Positions 11,468 through 23,017 of a stretch of DNA of 64,000 nucleotides are shown in pieces. Source of the stretch: Bactericera cockerelli. Taxonomy: Eukaryota > Arthropoda > Insecta > Hemiptera > Triozidae. Every line of letters starts with the position of its first letter. Within the stretch, counting starts at the first letter, position 1. A program made the translations under genes and the position numbers. The stretch lies in the NCBI GenBank assembly GCA_024516035.1, contig CM044958.1, positions 10,357,670-10,421,669 of the forward strand. Direction: 5' to 3'. The notes under the pieces were generated by a model. That model searched no databases. It was not told the origin of the DNA and saw nothing but the letters and a program-made list of their open reading frames with translations.

Positions 11468-13815
11468 TTATAGAATAAGTTTGTCGATAGAAGACAATAG
11501 TTGAGCTTTCATCTTTGATGGTGAGTCAAAGAAAAAATCTATGTCTATTGTTCTTTGTGCAGCGTTTCCCAACCTTGAAATACGATGTATTGGAGAATTT
11601 GCACTGATATTGCAAAGTGCAACTTGGGGAGCAAATAGGTCAGTATTCCGTGTGTTTCGAGAATTGACCCGGATATTAATTTGGTGAAGAAGGTCAGGGC
11701 AGTCAATGGTGTAATTTAGTATTTTATATAGAAATATTATGTCTTGTATGTTGCGTCTTTGTTCTAGAGTTAAGATTTTAAGTGAAGCAAGTATGGGATT
11801 ATAGTTGTGATTAATGATTTGAGATTTCTGTTTGAAGGCTAAGTGTCTAAGGAATTTTCTCTGTACAGATTCAATTTTATATATCTGATTAGAGTAATGT
11901 GGGGACCAGATATTTGTGGCAAACTCGAGGATGGGGCGAACAAGGGAACGATAAAGTGTGAGTAGAGTGTTAGGGTTTTTGAAGTCTCGAGTGTTGCGTA
12001 TGATGAAGCCAAGTGTTCTTAGGGATTTATTTCTGGTGTTTTCTATGTGTGTATTGAACTTTAAGTTTTGCTGGAAAGTTACTCCAAGGTCCTTAATGGT
12101 GGTTAATCTGACTAGGGGGACATTATTGATTTTGTAGTTATATTCAATGATGGATTTTTTTCGATGAAATGTTATAGCGTTGCACTTTGAAATATTCAAT
12201 TGCATTCTATTTTTTTCAGACCAGATTAGCAGTGCATTTAATGCTGATTGAAGCAGCAGGCAGTCATCCTCTGTTTTAACTTTTATAGCCATGCGATAAT
12301 CATCAGCATATTGCCAGTATTGTAGCCCCGTCTCGGATGACCCCTGGATATTGGAGATTTCCATGTCTTCAGCTATATCTAAACTATATATGTCAAATAA
12401 TAACCCAGACATGTGCCCACCTTGGGGGCATCCTGAAAAAACGTCGAAACTATTTGATAGTAAGAATTGACTTTGGATTTGATTGTTGTTGTTTAATGGG
12501 TTGGGATCTTCAATGTCAGTATCTTGGGGTTTGACTATTACTATTTGTTTGCGGGTGGAAAGGAAGCAATAAAACCAATTTAATAGGGATCCTGATATAC
12601 CGAGAGATTGGAGTTTCGAACATAGTATGTTAACATGAATCATATCAAAAGCTCGTGAAAAATCACAATTTACAACATCAAGTTGGGAACCGCTGTCCAA
12701 AGTATTAGATGTATATTGTGTGAACGAGGCTAGATTTGTGATGACTGATTTTTTACTTATAAACCCATGCTGATTAGGGTTGATTATGGGGGATAGTATG
12801 GGTTTTATGGAATCATAAATTAGGGATTCAAAAACTTTGGGAATCGCTGAAAGCTTTGAAACAGGCCTATAATTTTTTATATTACTTTTGTCCCCTTTTT
12901 TAAATATAGGTACAACATAAGAGAGCTTCCACAGCGAGGGAAAGGTACCTTCAGAGAGAGATTTATTAAATAATATGTATAAAGGTAAGGTAAGAGAAGA
13001 GGCACAATGTTTAAGTAGGACTGGTGGAATGTCGTCTGGTCCGCTGGAGGAAACACATTTTAGTTTATTTAATTTATTAAAAATGTTTTTTGGACTTATA
13101 TGTAAGAGGTTAAGTTGTGATGGTAATGTTGGGTCTAAAGAAAATGATGGAGAGGCAAGTAGTTCATTTGAGTATACTGAAGAAAAGTGTTTGGCAAATA
13201 AATTTGGTATTTTGTTTGGGTCATTGGTACTAGTTGAGTTGAGAAAAAATACAGATGGGAGTGTTTTTTCTTTTCTTTTGTCATTGAAGTGTTGGAAAAA
13301 TTTTCTAGGATTAAGCTTGCAATCATTTTCAATATTAGAATTATATTTTTTCCAATCTGATTTTGATTTTGTTTTACATTCTTCACGAAGCTTTGAAAAT
13401 TCGATCCAGTAGTTATGATCACCAGTGATTTTGTATTTTTTATGAGTTATTTTTTTTGTAAAAATTAAGTCCTTCAATTCTTGGCTCATCCAAGGTGGGA
13501 ATTTAAAGTTTCCGATGCTAGTTTTTGGGACATATTTTTCAATTCCTAATTTTAACATTTTGTATAGTACATTACATGCTTCATCCATATTTAACGATGT
13601 TAGTAGTTCGGGCCAGTCAATGTCGTTTATGTAGTTATTTAGGCTGGTAAAGTTGCATTTTCGATAGCTATAGGTCAAGTAAGGTGTAAAATTTTTTCTA
13701 CTGTTGTTTTTGTCCCTTGAATTTTTATTGTGAAGAACAGTGATGTCGAGGGGGGGATGATATGGGTCTATTTTTAGTAAAGACTCAGATGATCTAGATA
13801 CATTAATATTAGTAA
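11468..13815 (-). CDS. LINE reverse transcriptase region of ORF2 (element protein)
   Basis: About 780 codons open on the minus strand, ending at 11468. It runs from the end of the endonuclease domain through the reverse transcriptase. RT motifs are readable: FSRAFDMIH (catalytic Asp), GCPQGGHMSGLLF and QYADDYRMAI, the YADD active site. A C-terminal region rich in Ile/Asn follows. The open frame extends to 13870, but its first ~20 residues are read from the inserted mariner element and are not original. The protein would not be made intact because the endonuclease half lies beyond the insertion. Confidence 0.85.
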
Positions 13816-13817
13816 TA

Positions 13818-14763
13818 CAGGGTGCGGCGCGGTAATGTCCCATTTTGAATCGCCCAGTGTGAAGCCGCACTTCTAATTAGACAAGTTCAAACAAAGTTAG
13901 AAGATGCACAAACTACTAATTTTTTCGATTCAATTTAGCTCTATTGTCAAAATGATTTTATCAAAAAAATAGAAAGCTTATTGCGTGGAGAGTTATTTTT
14001 CGAAAAAATAAGTGTATAAGTGTTTTTCGAAAAAATAAGTGACATTGCACACCAAACTGTAACTCGATCTGCATGGAGGGGGTTTTCATGAAGTTCCCTA
14101 GGGTTGTTGTTTGTTGTCACTCCAATAACGCATATTTTGTTTATTAACACAGCCTGAAATGTGAAAATGGGCTTCATCACTGAAGAAAACTATCGCATCT
14201 GGAAGTAAGGAGTCAATCAGGGTTTCACATGCATTTTGTCGTTGAATAAAGTCTCGCTCGAACAATTCCTGCACCACTACCATTTTGTAGGGATGAAAAT
14301 GCAATTCTTTATGAAGTATCCTCCGCAATGAACGGTCTGATATGCCAAGAGCAGCAGCATGCTTGCGGGCTGAGCGCCTAGGTGACCGCAATATCGTCTC
14401 ACGTACTCGTTCAACGTTTTCGGGGGTTGACACAGGCTGTGTTAATAAACAAAATATGGGTTATTGGAGTGACAACAACCCTAGGGAACTTCATGAAAAC
14501 CCCCTCCATGCAGATCGAGTTACAGTTTGGTGTGCAATGTCAAACTCCCGCTGCACTGCTACGATACACTTATTTTTTCGAAAAATAACTCTCCACGCAA
14601 TAAGCTTTCTATTTTTTTGATAAAATCATTTTGACAATAGAGCTAAATTGAATCGAAAAAATTAGTAGTTTGTACATCTTCTAACTTTGTTTGAACTTGT
14701 CTAATTAGAAGTGCGGCTTCACACTAAGCGATTCAAAATGGGACATAACCGCGCCGCACCCTG
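13818..14763. mobile_element. Mariner-type foldback element, 946 bp
   Basis: TA duplications at 13816-13817 and 14764-14765 flank ends beginning CAGGGTGCGGCGCGG. The arms 13818-14150 and 14435-14763 are near-perfect inverted copies of ~330 bp, separated by a ~280-bp spacer. Each arm holds the same piece of transposase gene in opposite orientation. Confidence 0.85.
14098..14433 (-). pseudogene. Mariner transposase fragment
   Basis: About 110 codons with an N-terminal helix-turn-helix part (ALGISDRSLRRILHKELHF) and the second catalytic region FFSDEAHFHISG. The rest of the catalytic domain is replaced by an inverted copy of the same end, so it cannot encode an active enzyme. Confidence 0.75.
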
Positions 14764-14765
14764 TA

Positions 14766-15245
14766 TTTGAGAACACCAAATCCAATTGGGAGCCTCTGTC
14801 ATTATTATGTATATTGTGTTGATTTAAACAGTAAGTCTCAATATCAGACTTCAGACAGTCAACTTGGTTTGAATTTGTATTTGTATCATTATATTTGGGT
14901 AGATTGTAATCTCCTATAAGTAAAACATATGATTTTTTGGTTTCATCTTTTGAAAAAATTTCATCAAGGGAAGTGGAGTAATCTTCGAAATTTGATAATG
15001 ATGACTTAGGAGGCAAGTAGCATGCATTTAAGATAAAGGATTGATTGACATATTTAAATTTTATAAATATTGACTCAAGATTATTCAGATTAGTTTTTAC
15101 AACTTTAGGTTTATAAGTATGTCTTATTGCAATTAAGACTCCACCTCCTTCAGAAAGGGTTGAATTATCTTTATTGCGATCTAGTCGAAAAATTTGGTAA
15201 GCATGAAATCCAAGTTCTGAATTAGTAATGTGATCTTTTAGCCAA
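14766..15245 (-). pseudogene. LINE endonuclease fragment
   Basis: Minus strand encodes an APE-type endonuclease part: EGGGVLIAIRHTYK, then ACYLPPKSS, then YVLLIGDYNLPKY (GDYN motif), then SQLDLVFSNT where the mariner element begins. Across the insertion the frame resumes in the reverse-transcriptase ORF with DPYHPPLDI, so both halves were one protein. The first ~60 residues of the domain are missing. Confidence 0.8.
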
Positions 15246-15249
15246 GTTT

Positions 15250-15520
15250 ATGATTTCATTCCCTTCGCCGTTGAAACCTTTGGCTTTTTTGGGCCAAGTG
15301 CTTTGGAAATGTTTAACTGCATATCCAAAACCTTGGTCCTTGAGACGGACGAAGGACAAACGCGCGGTTGAATATTTCAGGCAAAGGTTTAGTTACGCTG
15401 TTCAAAGAGGCAACGCTGCTTCAGTGTTGAGTACACTGCCTCGGGAAGATGTCATTGGAGAAGTTTTCATGTGTTGTGAAAAGAAAAAACTTAGAGAATC
15501 ACAAGTATGTATTTACTCAC
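15250..15520 (+). other. Unrecognised coding-like segment
   Basis: An open frame encodes a basic segment with VEYFRQRFSYAVQRGNAASV and ends near a donor-like 'caa|gtatgt' at 15505. A related block ([14 protein letters not shown]) is encoded at 57368-57410 in the PNPT1 intron, so this is probably part of a repeated, mobile coding sequence and not a host exon. Function unknown. Confidence 0.35.
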
Positions 15521-15534
15521 TTAACCTTCTAGGC

Positions 15535-16870
15535 CGAGTTTACACAGGTGCAACATGCAACACGTTGCTGCAACATTTGTGTGGTAATTGGAACACTGTT
15601 GCAGCAACAAGTTGCAGTTCGTGTTCGTCAGTGATTCATTCTGTTTCTATGTTCAGGTGCCGTCCACACACGTGCAACATAGTAGCAACAAAGATCAATG
15701 ATGTTCGGTAGAAAACCGACATCCTCATGAACCGATAATTTTTGAACATTCATGTTCGTGTTCAGAAGCCACACAGAGTGAATTCATGTTGCACCTGATG
15801 TGTGGACCCAGATTTTTTAAATTCATGTTGAACGTTTCGCTGGCTGAAAGTACATGAAATTCATAAGAACTATGTTTTCCGTTACCTTACACTCTGCCGC
15901 GCTGTCTCTTTTTTCTATAGGACGTTCTTCACACCTCGGCCGAGGTGTTTGATGGTGTACTTATATACTGTTTCATGTCTATACCTATTAAGTTGTATTA
16001 GAGCAAAAGGACATACACATACATATCATTTTGATTTCAAAACTTTTCATTCAAGTGAATTTTTTTTCATATTTTGAAAAATTACGTAAGATTTTTTTTT
16101 ATCAGAATATCTTCTAAAGTTGATTCTGAAATTTTCTAACTGTAAAACTGGGACACCCTGTACATAATTATAACGAAAGGTCCAGGGGTTATTATACCCA
16201 CTAAACTGTTACCAACGTACCTCAACGATGGCTGAATCGTGAAACGTGGCTGAAATCGTGAAACTGTGAAACGTGGAACGAATTTTTTTATATCAATGCA
16301 GGTGCGCCGTAAGAACGTAAAAAGATCCTTTTTTTGTAGTAGAAGATTTTTTTTTTTTTCAATTTTTACAAACTCTCAAACATTAACATTCCCGCCCCAT
16401 CTTCACATTCAACACCTCGCACTTTCTTTCTCATCCCCCTCATTCTTATTGTTACAGCTCTGTAAAAAGATCCTACCTTCAACGGGAGTCATAATATAGT
16501 TTTGAATGACCATATTCCGTCTTACTCACAAAATAATAGTAAAATAAAAATAGTCCTATTCCGAACAATCATATCAATTGAAACCTTTTTGTAAGTGATC
16601 TACCCAGGTAAGGATCTAGATCTAGAATAACCCACATGAAACTACGACATTGACAAAAACTGACAATTTGGTGTGGAACACGAAACCGTTGCAATAATAT
16701 TAGTCTAAATTTCTAAAAGTTATGAGCTAGCAGTGGGATATATTAAATTCTTTTATTAATAATGAAAGGGAAGTGTGTGTGTAAAAAAAAAAAACGTTTT
16801 GATACTCAAAACAAAATGCGTTTTATTGTCGTTTTAAAGTGGGCTGTTCTTAAGGAAAAAAGACCTTGCT
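15535..16870. other. Non-coding, partial MITE ends
   Basis: 15540-15860 has internal repeats of 'gcaacatgcaac' and 'gttgcacctgatgtgtgg' and may be a hAT-like MITE. 16010-16160 ends 'gggacaccctgta' and matches one arm of the foldback MITE at 17985-18390. Nothing was recognised from 16170 to 16820. Confidence 0.4.
16822..16827 (-). terminator. Polyadenylation signal AATAAA of the 241-residue secreted-protein gene
   Basis: Minus-strand AATAAA lies 45 nt past the TAA stop at 16872. Confidence 0.55.
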
Positions 16871-16871
16871 A

Positions 16872-19800
16872 TTACCTTCGACCTGCCACTCCTGCTCCAG
16901 TAAACCATTGTTGAATTTGTTGAAAGAATTGTTCCCAAGTACTGGAAGGATCAAAAGTTTTAGGCACCGTGTCATTTTGGTTTTCTGCTGCAGTAGCGAC
17001 TTCATTTGCTTTTAAATAAGCTGCATCACCCTTGGCAGCAGCTTTGAGATCTTCCGCGCTCCTCCTCCCTCGAATAGTGGTGAATCTGTCTGTAGCTGCA
17101 TCTTTCTCTGCAGTTTTGTTCGAAGAGATTTCAGCTTGAGATTGGGTTTTATCAGCGCTGTGTTGAGTCTTGTCAGTTGCTGTTTGGGTCTTATTGGCGC
17201 TGGTAACATGTTGTTGGTTTCCTAACGTATTTGCTTGATCTGTTGAATAAGGGAAATTGTTGATATAGACAATGTTGTTCTTCGGAAATATGTATAAACT
17301 CTCGCTTTTGAAGTCTTTTGGACCATTTTATGGTGATGGTTGACCTTTTTGATTAATTAATGATATGTATTAAATCAAATAATATGATTATTATCTTATT
17401 GAATATCTCATTTATTCTTAGATGTGTGCAAGATCATCAATTAAAGTTCTCTTCACTGTTATTCAGTTTTTAGTGCAGAGCGTCATTAAGTTGTGGTCTT
17501 TGAAGTACACCTATCAGATTAAATTTAATAAGAAAAACTTGCAATCATTCTTAAATTAGTTAAATTTCATCATCGTAGGTTAGTGTCATCGTGAACGATG
17601 GTAGCCAGACAGTGGAGGAATGACTCAGCACTTCTACCACTGTCTTTACAAGGAGGCTAACCACCAGAACCAAACCAATGCTGGTCTAGTCCCTGTTTAT
17701 AGTCCCCCAGCCAGACTGCTAGTCTACTCCCTGTTTATAGTCCTCCAGCCAGACTGCTAGTCTACTCCCTGTTTATAGTCCCTCAGCCAGACTGCTAGTC
17801 TACTCCCTGTTTATAGTCCCCCAGCCAGACTGCTAGTCTACTCCCTGTTTTTAGTCCCCCAGCCAGACTGCTAGTCTACTCCCTGTTTATAGTCCCCTAG
17901 TGAAATTTACCAAGAGGATAATCTATGAAAAACCCAAGTAGATGAATGATAAAACTGATTCCCTTTCAACCGATCAAATTAAACAATATACAAAGTCTCC
18001 ACATTTTTAATAGAAAATTTCAGAATCAACTGTAGTAGATATTCCAAGACTAAAATAAGGTAATTTTTCCAAGAAAAAAAAATCACTTGAAGAAAAAAAA
18101 AGTTTACGCCTGAAAAATAAACTTGAAATTGTTGTAGAGAAGTGAAAATTGTTCTCATGTCTTTATTATATATTTACTGAATACCTATTCAGTAAATTTG
18201 CCAAGTAAACATCAAATATCTAACATTTTGTACCTATTCTTATTTAAAACTGAGTTATTATTATTTTGTTCGTTCGACGGCATTTTTCGAAAAATGGTGT
18301 GAGATTATTTTAGTCTTAGAATGTCACCTAAAATTGATTCTGAAATCTGAAAATTTCTATAAAAATTACTTGGACAACTTGTATGTATAGATATTGACAG
18401 TGGACACCCGGATTAGCCTAGGGCTCTCTATACATATTTATAATCATTGGTTTTACCATTTAAGATATATTATAACGTTTTGTTCAGAGTCTGTAGATTG
18501 TATTACAACTTACCATTTTCTAGTCCACCCCCTTGAGTGGGTCCATCCTCCAGAAGTCTCCTAATAAAGCTGGAGAAGTTGGCTCTGGCTGCTCTGGCTC
18601 CTTCAATCTGCTCCTCTTCCAGCGACACATCCAAGTTGTTCATTGTATCCTCCCACTCCTTCAACACCTCGCTAAGCTGACTCCGCATTCTCGCCCAGTT
18701 GTCTTGCGACGTGCCCTGTGCTCCGGTCATGGCTCTGATTGCGGAGACAACGGGATTGCCGTCCAAATTTTCATTTCTGCCATCGATCAGTGCTCGACCG
18801 AGAACAGCTTCTATTCCTCGTAAATATGCAGCTGAAATATCAAAAAAAAGCGTCAAGTTTTTAATGTTGTTTCACCCATATCTGCATGACAATTAAACAC
18901 TCAGTATCCCTCGAGTAGGAGTGAACACTCAGGGCAAAATTAATAGACAAATTCTTTAACTCAAATCATTGCTAAGCTTCGGATTTCCCCATTTTTGGTT
19001 TTGGTATAAGTAGGGCTGTCGGCTACGAAAGCTCTCTGTCACTGCGACCTTAAATAGAACTTGTCTGACATGCCTCTGTAACTCTAAAAGAAATCAAAGC
19101 TATTAATGTAGCTTAAGATTCTTTTAAGACTGATTTCGATAACTTCTGCAGGTGTTAGAATCAGCCTTCAGAAGTGTTTCAGTCGAGCGTGTGAGGCTGC
19201 TCCACATTCACAGAGAATATGATCCGCTATCTCTGAGGCTCCTTTACAGAGACTGCATTTTAGGTTTTGAGCAATGTCCATTTGTTCAGACGGTAGTTGA
19301 GGCCACAGTGGCCTGTTAATTTTTTTTTTAAAGGATTCCTCTTTGCTCAGACAGAGCATTTCTTTTTCTTTTTTGGGCAAATTGGTAAGGAGCATTTTCG
19401 CCTGCCTATGGCCGGGACTAATTTATGAAGTTCTTCAGAATTACTCCCACTTTCAAAGACTTCAGATCGTTTATAAAGCTTTGAGAAGCAGTTGGGGTTT
19501 TGAAAGCCACCTCTGAACTATCTCTACAAGAGAGTGTAGTTGAGGTTGTTGGCATCTTCTGCTTATTCTGCTCCATTAGCTTCTCACCCTAATGCTCTGA
19601 ACGAGTCTTCTTTTTGGTGCTTTTTTTTTACTAGAAAGTGGCTCTACGGCTTTGAGCAGCCATTCGAACCGCCTTCCAGCAGCTCCTGAGAGTTTTATAA
19701 AAAATCTTTTTTTATGTAGCATTTCAACAGCTTCTGAGAGATGTTCCTGTTAGTCGCCTTTTACAACTGGGGGAACAACCCGTGGTCTTATTCTTAGCCG

Positions 19801-19983
19801 CGAGCCACACGGACATTTCCCTATCTTACACAGTACGTAATCCGTGACTTAGCGCCACAGAGGTATTAAAGATACGTCTATTAATTTCGCCTTGAATCTT
19901 GAAATTTGAAGTAAAAAATATCAAAAGATACGTTTGCACTTACCAATTGATACCAGGAACACTATTGTGTGTCGGAAATTCAT
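16872..19983 (-). CDS. Secreted helix-rich protein of unknown function, 241 aa
   Basis: Exons 19983-19944, 18831-18514 and 17239-16872 join at GT-AG sites with matching phases (1, 1) to give 241 residues and a TAA stop. The first 40-nt exon encodes a signal peptide (MNFRHTIVFLVSIA). Exon 2 encodes a charged, apparently helical domain (WARMRSQLSEVLKEWEDTMN). Exon 3 encodes a low-complexity Gln/Thr/Lys/Ala linker with 'TQxxxDKTQ'-type repeats and then a tryptophan/Gln-rich end (WEQFFQQIQQWFTG). No cysteines were seen. I do not recognise a family. The gene at 30080-33517 has an identical-length signal exon with the same junction phase, which suggests a diverged paralogue. A secreted structural, salivary or reproductive role is possible but unsupported. 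Intron 1 contains a MITE split by a LINE fragment; intron 2 contains a minisatellite and a foldback MITE. Confidence 0.75.
17687..17900. repeat. 38-bp minisatellite
   Basis: About 5.5 copies of a 38-bp unit containing 'ctccctgtttatagtccccc' and 'agccagactgctag'. The same words appear in reverse in the SINE-like repeat at 440-728, so the array probably grew from such a copy. Confidence 0.85.
17985..18390. mobile_element. Foldback MITE
   Basis: The arm with 'atttcagaatcaac' and 'aagactaaaataa' at 18010-18060 is repeated in inverted form at 18310-18350. No open frame. One arm-like copy lies at 16010-16160. It sits in intron 2 of the secreted-protein gene. Confidence 0.55.
18935..19905. mobile_element. 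AATTAATAGAC-family MITE split by a LINE fragment
   Basis: Left end 'agggcaaaattaatagac' at 18935 and right end 'gtctattaatttcgcc' at ~19888 are the TIRs of the ~125-bp MITE seen intact at 33118-33241. Here ~830 bp is inserted, and 'atttccc' is repeated at both borders (18986, 19818), as expected for a target duplication. Confidence 0.65.
19140..19820 (-). pseudogene. LINE 3' fragment (R1/Jockey-like C-terminus)
   Basis: Minus-strand frame 19395-19168 encodes LKCSLCKGASEIADHILCEC, the CCHC-like C-terminal motif (C-x2-C-x(n)-H-x4-C) found after the RT/RNase H of several LINE groups. The upstream part reads 'gtaaaaggcgactaac', also common in such elements. The rest is decayed. Confidence 0.6.
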
Positions 19984-20162
19984 GTCTAAAAAATTACGAA
20001 GCAATTTCAGGAAATAATTGAGTTAACTTGTCGACACCAACTTATCGGTAACTCGTCTAGAATGGAATGAAATAATATCACCTGCTTACTTATAATTACC
20101 TAAAATATATTATGCAAATATGTTTTAATTCTGACCATATAATCAGTATCTAACTATTTATA

Positions 20163-20561
20163 CAGGGTGTTTCAGAAAAGTGTGCATTAATTTTAGCCAC
20201 GTATTTTATGTATCATTTTAGGGGGGGTCAACTCTATAACAAAATGGGCGAAAGTGCTTCATAAGGGAGATACACATCTCTAAAGGTTCTTTAAAAAAAT
20301 CTTAGATTTTGAATTACGCCTTACCTGTTAGAGTTATTGAAACGCGGAAAAAAATTGACTCCCAATACAAGATGACGCCGTTATTTTGATGTGAGAATTG
20401 AGGTCATTGCACTTTCAGGGACGGCCACAGGGGGGTTAACTGAAAGATGTGTATCTCCCTTATGAAGCACTTTCGCCCATTTTGTTATAGAGTTGACCCC
20501 CCCTTAAATGGTACATAAAATACGTGGTTAAAATTAATGCACACTTTTCTGAAACACCCTG
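20163..20561. mobile_element. Mariner-type MITE, 399 bp, long TIRs
   Basis: TA duplications at 20161-20162 and 20562-20563 flank CAGGGTGTTTCAGAAAAGTG and its reverse complement. The inverted arms extend ~120 bp. No transposase. Confidence 0.85.
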
Positions 20562-20611
20562 TATTTAAGACATTCAGTCAGTGTCGACTCTTCCATAATA
20601 AAAAGAGAGTC

Positions 20612-20782
20612 TAGTCGCTGGGAGTCGTACCAGCTATATACGTTAACCTAACACAGCCTCAATTCGGCCGGAAATGTCTATACTTCGGAAGAAGCAGAAT
20701 TTTTTGTAAATGCTTCCTAATCCTTGGATCGAACCCAAGATCTCCGGAGTACGGGCAGTAGTCACATCACCACGGTGGCTCT
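20612..20782 (-). repeat. tRNA-headed SINE with shared tail
   Basis: Reverse complement has a head with 'gatcttgggttcgatccaag' and a body with 'ggccgaattgaggctg'. It is the same arrangement as 1571-1862 and 32861-33088. Confidence 0.6.
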
Positions 20783-20945
20783 ACTAAAAAAATAATGTAA
20801 ATGATTCATGAGGGTGAAAGAGACTCTTTGATATGCTGAGCTTTTTACAAAATAACTAAAGATTCTGCCTGAGCACAATTTTTAATTTACCTACTATGTA
20901 TCTAACTTTTTTCCAAAAAATCTTAACCAATTATTTTATCGTTTT

Positions 20946-21182
20946 CTATGAGTAAAAGTACTCATGATTAATTTTTTTCTTGGTGCGATATACGATTTTC
21001 TTACCATTCTTTGATTTTACCTCATGTAGATTTAGCGTCACATGATTATTTTGGAGCTCTGTAATTGGTGGAAATCTACATGAGCTGTGACCGATCATTC
21101 GAGTCTCGACCCGGCCATTAGAGTCCTGGATAAAAGAGAATTCGAGGGACCGAATTTTGTTTCTCTTATTAACCGAACACAA
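20946..21182 (-). other. Open frame with a good splice donor, unassigned
   Basis: A 78-codon minus-strand frame contains GHSSCRFPPITELQNNHVTL and runs into 'aatg|gtaag', a good donor. No partner exon or family was found. It may be a stray exon or transposon relic. Confidence 0.2.
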
Positions 21183-21189
21183 TGAGGAA

Positions 21190-21720
21190 GCGAAGCGACC
21201 TTTCTAGGTGATGTTCTGTTTTAACTTGCATACTGGACGATTTGACTTTCGTTTGTCTGTCTGTCTGTTCCGCAATAACTCTTGACCAAATTGTTAAAAA
21301 ATGTTGAGAATTGGTACACATGTTAATTGGGGTCCTAGAATTTTACCTATTGTTTTTAGGTCGATTTGGGCTACTTGGGGCCAAATGGGGGCCGTTATAG
21401 TGTAAATTGAAAACAATTTTTCTATTTATATTGAAACAAGCAAGGCTCTTAAAATTTTGTAGAGTTGTTGAGAATATATATTTGAGTTCAGTAGTAAAAT
21501 TGGTCATCGTGAAAGCTAAGGGGGCTGCACTGTGGGAAAAAATTGAAAAAGGGTCGTATATTTTTAATTAAAACCTATCGAGTTGATATTTTTTAATTAA
21601 AACCTATCGAGTGGGGTATTGAATGAAAGGTAGCGATGTCCTCATGCTTGATTGTACATTTATAATCTCATAGTTGAATCTGTGTGAGGTTTACAGTTTA
21701 CAGAACCACTGGTACTTTCC
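21190..21720 (+). repeat. Unclassified repeat with (GTCT)n core
   Basis: Has the layout 'gtttgtctgtctgtctgttc' followed by 'gcaataactcttgacc', as in family A and 57500-58140. The block 'aattaaaacctatcgagt' is duplicated at 21567 and 21596. No reliable ends. Confidence 0.35.
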
Positions 21721-22183
21721 AGTATTTTCCTTTATACTGAGGTAAATATGTTTCCTTATATTGTGGAACAACAACAAGCCATCCCCTTTTGGAGGTAGTT
21801 TAGGCATTAGGTCAATACTCCTGTACAAGAGAATCCTATTGTATTGTTTTGGGAACCACCAATCAGTGAACCATCAACCGCACAAGCCTCAAGAATGAAG
21901 GCACAAGAAATGACTGCCAAAACCTATATGCACAAAAGATTAACAGGTCTGTAGAGTGGGTCCCCGCAGACCGTTATAACCCAGTAGGAACAAGAAATTT
22001 GACTTGGATTTTTTCTCTTTCATCCATATTTTATTTATATCCAGTTTTCTTATTTACTTCTCGACTGTTTTTACTTTTATCATTAATTAACGGTAAAAGT
22101 AATGTACAATAATAAATATGTACATACTCACCTCCACTATTAAGTATCTCGTATCATTATGGTGCCTACAAATAATTAAAAAA

Positions 22184-22236
22184 AAATCTTAGCAGGAAAA
22201 TAGTCACCATGGGTGACTATTTTCCTGCTAAGATTA
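22184..22236. repeat. Perfect 24-bp hairpin
   Basis: 'aatcttagcaggaaaatagt' continues to 'caccatgggtg' and is followed by its exact reverse complement with a ~3-nt loop. It could be a MITE remnant or a transcribed hairpin. Confidence 0.75.
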
Positions 22237-22488
22237 TTTTACTACCTTGGATGAATTAATTTCAAACTCGGCTTCAACAATAAACAAAAATGCGCAAATT
22301 TAATTGCAATGAGCTGATACTTACCATTTAGCAAATAATACAGGTATGTGTTTGCCATTATACTTAATTATAGAAGTATACTCCCGAGTGGTGTAGTGCA
22401 TTTTGCTTGCACGCACGCACAGAGAGGTATTTTTCAAATCTGGGGGGACAAAATTATTTTTTGGTGAAAATAGCTTCCAATAATGCTA

Positions 22489-22542
22489 AAAAGTTCTTTT
22501 AACCCTATAGGGGTTAAAAAAAACTTTTTAGCATTCCTCTGA
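22489..22542. repeat. Near-perfect ~24-bp hairpin
   Basis: 'aatgctaaaaagttctttta' pairs with 'aaaaaaactttttagcatt' around the self-complementary centre 'ccctatagggg'. Confidence 0.65.
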
Positions 22543-22635
22543 GCAAATTACCCTTCTAGCAGGCTGCTACCTACTTGGGACAGCATTGGAGCGGCCGAAT
22601 ATTTGCGTATTTTTATCACTATTCTTTTGTTGGTG

Positions 22636-22636
22636 T

Positions 22637-22671
<35 letters not shown>
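22636..22671. repeat. (GAT)n microsatellite
   Basis: About 11 uninterrupted GAT/ATG triplets. Confidence 0.9.
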
Positions 22672-22673
<2 letters not shown>

Positions 22674-22763
22674 GGAAAATAAAAAAAGAAACAACAATTT
22701 TATACAAAACGCAAAAATGCAATTTTATTTTATGTATAGGTACCATATTTTACATACAAGCTA

Positions 22764-23017
22764 TCATTCGTCGTCGTCTTCTTCTTCTTCTTCTTCTGAG
22801 TGGAAATCATGGAGTGGTAAATGATCAGACGCAGACAACATCTCTATTATCTCTCTTGATAAGGGCTGAGAGTATTTGTTGCGGTGAGGTCGCATCTCTG
22901 TCATCAGAGGGTCCGAGTTGAGCAGAGATACATTTCCCTTTGAAGCAATGTACGCTTTCTTTATTTTTGTTGCTCGTTTTGGAGTGGAAGTCAAGTCTTT
23001 GAGCAGTAAAGATACAT
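22764..23017 (-). CDS. Putative terminal exon of an unrecognised gene, acidic C-terminus
   Basis: Minus strand: a pyrimidine run ending 'gaacgag' could be an acceptor at 23018. The following 84 codons contain PLMTEMRPHRNKYSQPLS and end in an acidic tail (SEEEEEEDDDE) and TGA. Composition is more protein-like than its surroundings. A candidate upstream frame lies at 23398-23255 (MDEKLDQMEEFLLNLGSFLE, 47 codons), but no clean donor joins the two. Family not recognised; an intronless or decayed gene is possible. Confidence 0.35.

Larger units (their letters stand above)
11318..15245 (-). mobile_element. 5'-truncated non-LTR retrotransposon, split by a mariner element
   Basis: The 3' end is the tattttatttatttattttat tract at 11325-11352 (an A/T-rich tail on the minus strand). 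Endonuclease and reverse-transcriptase coding follow up to about 15245. It is interrupted at 13818-14763 by a TA-flanked foldback element. ORF1 and the start of the endonuclease domain are missing, which fits incomplete reverse transcription. Confidence 0.85.

Noticed and set aside
11468..13870. Start of the 800-codon LINE frame at 13870
   Set aside because: The first ~20 codons are read from the inserted mariner arm; the original protein continued into 14766-15245.
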